A stretch of 64,000 nt of DNA from Nocardioides islandensis (GTDB lineage Bacteria; Actinomycetota; Actinomycetes; Propionibacteriales; Nocardioidaceae), in assembly GCF_015352455.1 (NCBI RefSeq), contig NZ_JADKPN010000004.1, positions 124,001-188,000 of the forward strand, written 5' to 3'. Of this stretch, positions 60,265 to 64,000 are shown in pieces. Position numbers and translations under genes: made by a program. Within the stretch, counting starts at the first letter, position 1, and each line of letters begins with the position of its first letter. The notes beneath the pieces were generated by a model. The model saw only the letters and a program-made list of their open reading frames with translations, was not told where the DNA came from and did not search any database.

Positions 60265-61405
60265 ATGTCGAAGCACGTCGTCCGCACCACTCTCGCCGCC
60301 CTGGCGCGGCCTGCTGGGCGTGCTGGGCCCGGTGGCACCGGCGTCGGCCGCGACCGCCACGTTGCTCTACTCGTGCAGCGGACCCGGCTTCGGCGTCGGC
60401 GCGTACGACTTCACCGCCGTCGTCGACTCGGACGTGCCGGCGGCCGTGCCGTACGGCCCCGACCGCGCGACCGGCTGGACCGTGCACCTGGTGGCCCCGG
60501 ACTCGTTCCGGCAGTGGGCGGTGGACCAGGGGTTCACCACGCTGGCCGCCGGCGCGCGGCTGGCTCCGTCCGTCGACAACGTGCCGATCACTGACACGGC
60601 GTACGCCTCGGCGGCGGTGACGTCGGTGCCGACCACGTCGGGATCCTGGGACTGGGGAACCGCCTCGACCGGGGTGTTCACGACCAAGCTGCCGGCCTCG
60701 GCCGTCGGCCACCACGTCCTGACCACCACCGTCGAGGTGACGGTCGCGTTCCAGAAGAACGGCGTGAACGCGTGGGCGACGTCGGCCACCTGCACGCTCG
60801 ACGCGTCGGTGCCGCCCGCGGACGCCGTCGTCGACCAGTACGACGTGGTCGCGGCCACGACCACCACGGGGCTGACCCTCAAGGGCGACGTCGCGACCGC
60901 GACCGTGACCTCGAACGGCGCGCCGCCGTCCGGCACGGTGACCTTCTCGGTGAGCAGCACGACCGTGACCATGAACCTGGTGTCCGGCAGGGCGTCGGCC
61001 ACCCTGCCCGTCCTGCCGCCGGGCGGGTACCAGGTCAGTGCCCAGTTCGTGCCGACCCAGCCGACGCAGGAGACGGGCTCGACCGGCTACGCGACGTACC
61101 TGGCCCCGAGGATCGCGACCTCGACGGCGGCGGCCGCGAGGTACCGGCCGGCGCGCGACCTGGTGAAGGCCAGGGCCGTGGTGAGCACCGAGGGGTTCGA
61201 CGTGGCGGGCCGGGTGACGTTCGTCCTCAAGCACAACGGCGTGACGCTGCACAACGTCACGGTGGACCTGAACAGCGTGCACGTGGCGAAGAAGACGTTC
61301 CGCCACATCACCGCTCCTGGCAGGTACGTCGTGATCGCCCGGTACGTCAGCAACGAGACCTACCGACCCTCCTCGGACCGCACGACGTTCCGGGTGCGCC
61401 GCTGA
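60265..61405 (+). pseudogene. Secreted Ig-like repeat protein with a frameshift in the signal peptide
   Basis: The ATG at 60265 begins MSKHVVRTTLAALA, and the natural continuation GLLGVLGPVAPASA is in the next frame. One extra base near 60307 separates them. From there the reading frame is open to 61405 and encodes two or three Ig-like domains (ASGTVTFSVSSTTV-type strand, then VAGRVTFVLKHNGVTL). Without the signal the product could not be exported, so this is a recent pseudogene, a phase-variable locus or a sequencing error. A GTG at 60320 would skip the positive N-terminus. Function as a cell-surface protein is inferred from the domains. Confidence 0.65.
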
Positions 61406-61412
61406 CGACCGC

Positions 61413-62096
61413 TCAGGACGAGGCCGGGACCGGGTAGATCTCCAGGCCCTTCGCGCCGTACCCGAGCCCGCTCGGCCGGTTGTCGGCCCACAGCCCGTGC
61501 ATCTCGATGCGGCGGGGGCTGTCGAAACGGGTGGGCGACGGGCTGGCGTCGTCGAAGACGAGCATCACCGCGTCGCACAGGTCCTCGCCGGGCGGCTGAC
61601 CGGCCGGGAGGTCGTGGCAGTTGTACCAGAGCCGCATGATCCACTGCGGCTGCGGGAAGGCCTTCTCGGGGAGCAGCACGACGTCGAGGTCGACCCGACC
61701 GCCCGGTGGCTCCAGGAGCGACCGCACCAGCGCGTCGGCCTCGGGACTCCCCTGGGCGACGAGCGTCTGACCGGGCCGGGTGGTGACGCCGGCCGTCGCA
61801 CTGGCCGAGGGACTGGCCGAGGGACTGGCCGAGGGACTGCTCGTGGTCGATGACGAGACGGTCGTCGACGGCTCGGTCAGTGTCCCGGACGGACCCGTGG
61901 GGAGGGACGTCGACGACGACGGTGCGCGCGAGTCGTCGGAGCTGACGAGCTTGGCGACGCCGTACACGCCGCCGATCGTGGTGGCGACCGCCGTCACCGT
62001 CCCGGCGAGTCCGACGACGACCCGCTGGGGCCCGGTGTCCTGGTCGCCGAACCGGGCCCAGAAGCTGCGCCTCGAGGGAGGCTGCTCGTCGGACAC
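61413..62096 (-). CDS. Membrane-anchored protein with Ser/Pro repeat (227 aa)
   Basis: One membrane helix at about residues 25-48 follows a short cytoplasmic tail. A Ser/Thr/Pro linker with repeated S-P-S-A units (about 85-105) leads to an extracytoplasmic domain of about 120 residues (LDVVLLPEKAFPQPQWIMRL, YNCHDLPAGQ) of unknown family. The same layout recurs in the next gene upstream (62143-62907), so the two may be related products. Its 3' end converges on the Ig-like gene. Confidence 0.7.
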   Translation of the reverse strand: MSDEQPPSRRSFWARFGDQDTGPQRVVVGLAGTVTAVATTIGGVYGVAKLVSSDDSRAPSSSTSLPTGPSGTLTEPSTTVSSSTTSSPSASPSASPSASATAGVTTRPGQTLVAQGSPEADALVRSLLEPPGGRVDLDVVLLPEKAFPQPQWIMRLWYNCHDLPAGQPPGEDLCDAVMLVFDDASPSPTRFDSPRRIEMHGLWADNRPSGLGYGAKGLEIYPVPASS

Positions 62097-62142
62097 ACAG
62101 GCAGTATCGGGCCAGACGTCTCGGACCGACCAGGGAACGCCG

Positions 62143-62907
62143 TCAGGTCTTCGCGACCGGTGTCATCCGCCATTCGTAGGTCGCCTTGACGGTGTCGGAG
62201 TCGTGCGGCTCGCAGGTGCCGAAGAACTCGTAGGTCGTCCGCGTCACGGAGGTGCCCACGAGCCGCGAGGCCGAGCCCACGAACGGGTTGTAGTGGTAGT
62301 GCCAGGTGATCCGGGCCGCCGACTGCTCGATCGGCTGGACCACCCCGGTGTCGGTGTCGACGCAGGCTTCCTTCTTGTTCCGGTAGACCGCGTCCTCCCG
62401 GGCGACCACCAAACGCTGCCCGTCCCAGGTGAAGGAGAACTCCTTGCCGCTGGAGCTGCTCACCGTGCCGCTGCACTGCGTGTCCGAGCAGGCCGCGGCT
62501 GGGAACGTCCACATGATGGGGTCCTCCCGCTGCTTCAGCGGCTTCGTCTGCCCTCCGCGGGTGGTCAACGTGCGCCCGACGACGACCACCTTCCACACGC
62601 CCGTCGGCGCCGACTCCGTCAGCACGTCGGCCGGCGTCGGACTCCTCGGCGACGACGAGGGCGTCGGCTCGACGTCGACCAGGGCGGCGCGGTCGGTCGG
62701 CTTGTCGCCGCCCCGCATCAGCAGGAAGGCGATCAGCGCGAGGACCACCAGCGCCACGCCCGCGCCGGCCAGCACACGGGGTCGCAGGGAGCGGCCCGGC
62801 AGCCGTGACGCCTCGTCGGAGCGCCCCTTCGCGTCGTCGGCGTGCGCGACGTGACGCGCGCCGGCAAGCACCACGCGGGAGGACCCGCGGGTCTCCTCCC
62901 AGGCCAC
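62143..62907 (-). CDS. Membrane-anchored protein of unknown function (254 aa)
   Basis: A cytoplasmic N-terminus of about 45 residues, one membrane helix (VLAGAGVALVVLALIAFLLM), a Pro/Ser linker and an extracytoplasmic domain of about 160 residues with several Cys (AAACSDTQCSG, EACVDTD, FFGTCEP). The Cys pattern suggests disulfides. No family recognised. The GTG at 62907 is weakly supported; it begins 4 bases after the stop of the upstream small gene, which suggests an operon. Confidence 0.6.
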   Translation of the reverse strand: MAWEETRGSSRVVLAGARHVAHADDAKGRSDEASRLPGRSLRPRVLAGAGVALVVLALIAFLLMRGGDKPTDRAALVDVEPTPSSSPRSPTPADVLTESAPTGVWKVVVVGRTLTTRGGQTKPLKQREDPIMWTFPAAACSDTQCSGTVSSSSGKEFSFTWDGQRLVVAREDAVYRNKKEACVDTDTGVVQPIEQSAARITWHYHYNPFVGSASRLVGTSVTRTTYEFFGTCEPHDSDTVKATYEWRMTPVAKT

Positions 62908-62911
62908 GACG

Positions 62912-63145
62912 TCAGCCCGACGTCGACGGTCCGGCGGAATCCTCCGAGCCGTCCCCGCGCCGGCGCTGCCACTCGTCGGTGGCCGCGGTGATGCCCGCGT
63001 CGGCGCCCTTGTCGAGCACCTTGTCCTTGATGGTGTCCGCCGCCTCCTCGAAGACGGCCGTGACCTGCGTGCCCGCCCCCGCGACCACAGCACCCGAGCC
63101 GGCGGCGACCAGCTCGGTGGACGAGATGTTGCCCTTTTCCCCCAT
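62912..63145 (-). CDS. Small hypothetical protein (77 aa)
   Basis: A 77-residue protein, MGEKGNISSTELVAAGSG at the start, then an Ala/Val segment and a charged helix (EEAADTIKDKVLDKGADAG). It is not hydrophobic enough for a firm membrane call. GGGAGAG lies about 5 bases before the ATG. It is upstream of and near-contiguous with the 62143 gene and divergent from the gene at 63254. Confidence 0.6.
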   Translation of the reverse strand: MGEKGNISSTELVAAGSGAVVAGAGTQVTAVFEEAADTIKDKVLDKGADAGITAATDEWQRRRGDGSEDSAGPSTSG

Positions 63146-63209
63146 GGTGTCTCTCCCCCCAGAGAGTCGAACGTGGGCAACAATGTCCTCACCCTGGTGG
63201 AGCCTGTCC

Positions 63210-63240
63210 ACCCCAGGGGGTACATAGGCATACCTGGGGT
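63210..63240. promoter_or_regulatory. Palindrome in the divergent promoter region
   Basis: ACCCCAGG (63210-63217) and CCTGGGGT (63233-63240) are perfect inverted repeats around a 15-base centre (GGGTACATAGGCATA). It lies 13 bases before the start at 63254, so it overlaps that gene's leader and may be an operator. Confidence 0.35.
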
Positions 63241-63253
63241 TGCGGAGGCGGGC

Positions 63254-64000
63254 ATGACACGAGGTCGTCCCCTGCGGGTCGGGGTCGAGCACGAGCTGCG
63301 CATGTGGGCAGGGCCCGTCCAGCTGGACTTCCGACAGGTGCTCCCGGAGATCGCGGGTCATCTGCGCTCGCTCGATCCGGGCGACCCCCGCGCGCGTCGG
63401 CTCCCCTCGGGCGTCGTCCTGACCGCCGACGGCCGCGAGGCCGAGCTGGCCACTCCCCCGGTCGCGTGGGACGCCGCCGCTCCCCAGCTCCTCGACGAGC
63501 TGCTCGCCGCCGAGCGCAGCGAGCTGGCCGGGCGCGTCGGCGAGGCGGCCGGTGCCGACCGCCTCACCGGCTTCTCGACCCACGTCAACCTCAGCGTCCC
63601 CGACGACCGCGTGGTCGACGTCGGCCGGCGGTTCGCGCGGTACGGCGGCCTGGCCACGGCCCTGGTCGCCGAGCCGGCGTCGGGCTCCGGCCTGCTCGTC
63701 CGGCCCCGCCGTGGACGACTCGAGATCGGTGGCGAGTACGCCGAGGGTGAGCACCTCGTGGCCCTCGTGACGTTCGTCGGTGCCGTCGTCGCCGCCCTCC
63801 TCGCCGACGCCCGTCCGCCCGACGTGCCGGAACCCGTCACGGCTCCGGCCCGGGAGAAGTTCGGCTGGTACCTGCCCGCGGAGGGCCCGTACGCCGACCT
63901 GCTCACCAGCCCCGTCCCGGACCGGGACCTCCTGGCGGCCGCCTGGGAGTGGGCCCGCCCCTGGTGCCTGCTCCACGGCCTCGACCCGACGCCGATCGAC
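63254..64000 (+). CDS. GCS2-like carboxylate-amine ligase (partial)
   Basis: An open frame of 249 codons runs off the right edge. It begins MTRGRPLRVGVEHELRMW; a G-x-E-x-E/H-x-x-x start is typical of glutamate-cysteine-ligase-type (GCS2) enzymes. Later FSTHVNLSVPDDRV resembles the family's substrate strand (H-V-N). The enzyme would join an amino acid to a carboxylate using ATP. The C-terminal catalytic part is outside the window, so this is a tentative call. Confidence 0.45.
   Translation, partial: MTRGRPLRVGVEHELRMWAGPVQLDFRQVLPEIAGHLRSLDPGDPRARRLPSGVVLTADGREAELATPPVAWDAAAPQLLDELLAAERSELAGRVGEAAGADRLTGFSTHVNLSVPDDRVVDVGRRFARYGGLATALVAEPASGSGLLVRPRRGRLEIGGEYAEGEHLVALVTFVGAVVAALLADARPPDVPEPVTAPAREKFGWYLPAEGPYADLLTSPVPDRDLLAAAWEWARPWCLLHGLDPTPID

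Noticed and set aside
58177-60360. A 727-codon minus-strand frame over the patatin gene
   Set aside because: Shadow frame; the plus-strand protein has all patatin motifs.
63210-63240. Sigma-B-type promoter from the GGGTAC word
   Set aside because: No matching GTTT-type -35 box lies at the right distance; only the palindrome itself is supported.

Overview
The window is high-GC actinobacterial DNA, most like Nocardioides or another Nocardioidaceae. The reasons are the codon usage, many GTG starts, thrS next to a HIT-family gene (the order known in Mycobacterium), DUF4012 and BAAT-type genes, and short dispersed palindromic repeats. The genus is an inference; no marker gene settles it.

Layout. 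1-16.0 kb is chromosomal backbone: a Rieske/TPP-enzyme fusion cut by the left edge, small conserved proteins, the thrS-BAAT-HIT operon, a DUF4012 protein, an MFS-cyclic nucleotide fusion, a glycosyltransferase, a secreted M6 metalloprotease homologue that has lost its zinc site, and an aminotransferase. Two tRNA units lie here: a tRNA-Val(CAC) with a degenerate tandem copy at 12.3 kb, and a Gly-Cys-Val(GAC) cluster at 16.0-16.3 kb.

16.26-39.95 kb is an integrated element seated in the 3' end of tRNA-Val(GAC). It is bounded by a 15-bp direct repeat, with a 13-bp inverted repeat and GGGGAACAA repeats just inside both ends. It carries an excisionase-like gene at the left end and a tyrosine integrase at the right end. 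Cargo is a type I restriction-modification operon (hsdM-hsdS-NucS-like-hsdR) that continues by a 4-base overlap into a large Avs-like STAND NTPase. Then come a MobF relaxase, an XRE regulator, a sigma-like factor with small basic proteins, a TIR-domain gene coupled to a PD-(D/E)xK nuclease, and an unusual toxin/antitoxin-like pair beside the integrase. It reads as a mobilisable defence island.

40-54 kb returns to backbone-like genes: a secreted FlgD-Ig protein, a two-component locus with two reciprocally degenerate histidine kinases and one response regulator around a hydrolase/TRAP-binding-protein pair, a GT2-epimerase-HD/LuxR-NTF2 run, an NAD epimerase and a NrtR-like protein.

54.6-60.2 kb holds the most interesting candidate system: a tightly coupled operon of a RecF/SMC-type ATPase (with a degenerate HNH-like N-terminus), an HNH nuclease and a membrane patatin phospholipase, preceded by a 35-bp tandem repeat. 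It recalls Septu (PtuA-PtuB) with an added lipase. The right end has a frameshifted Ig-like secreted gene, membrane-anchored proteins of unknown function and a ligase-like gene cut by the edge.
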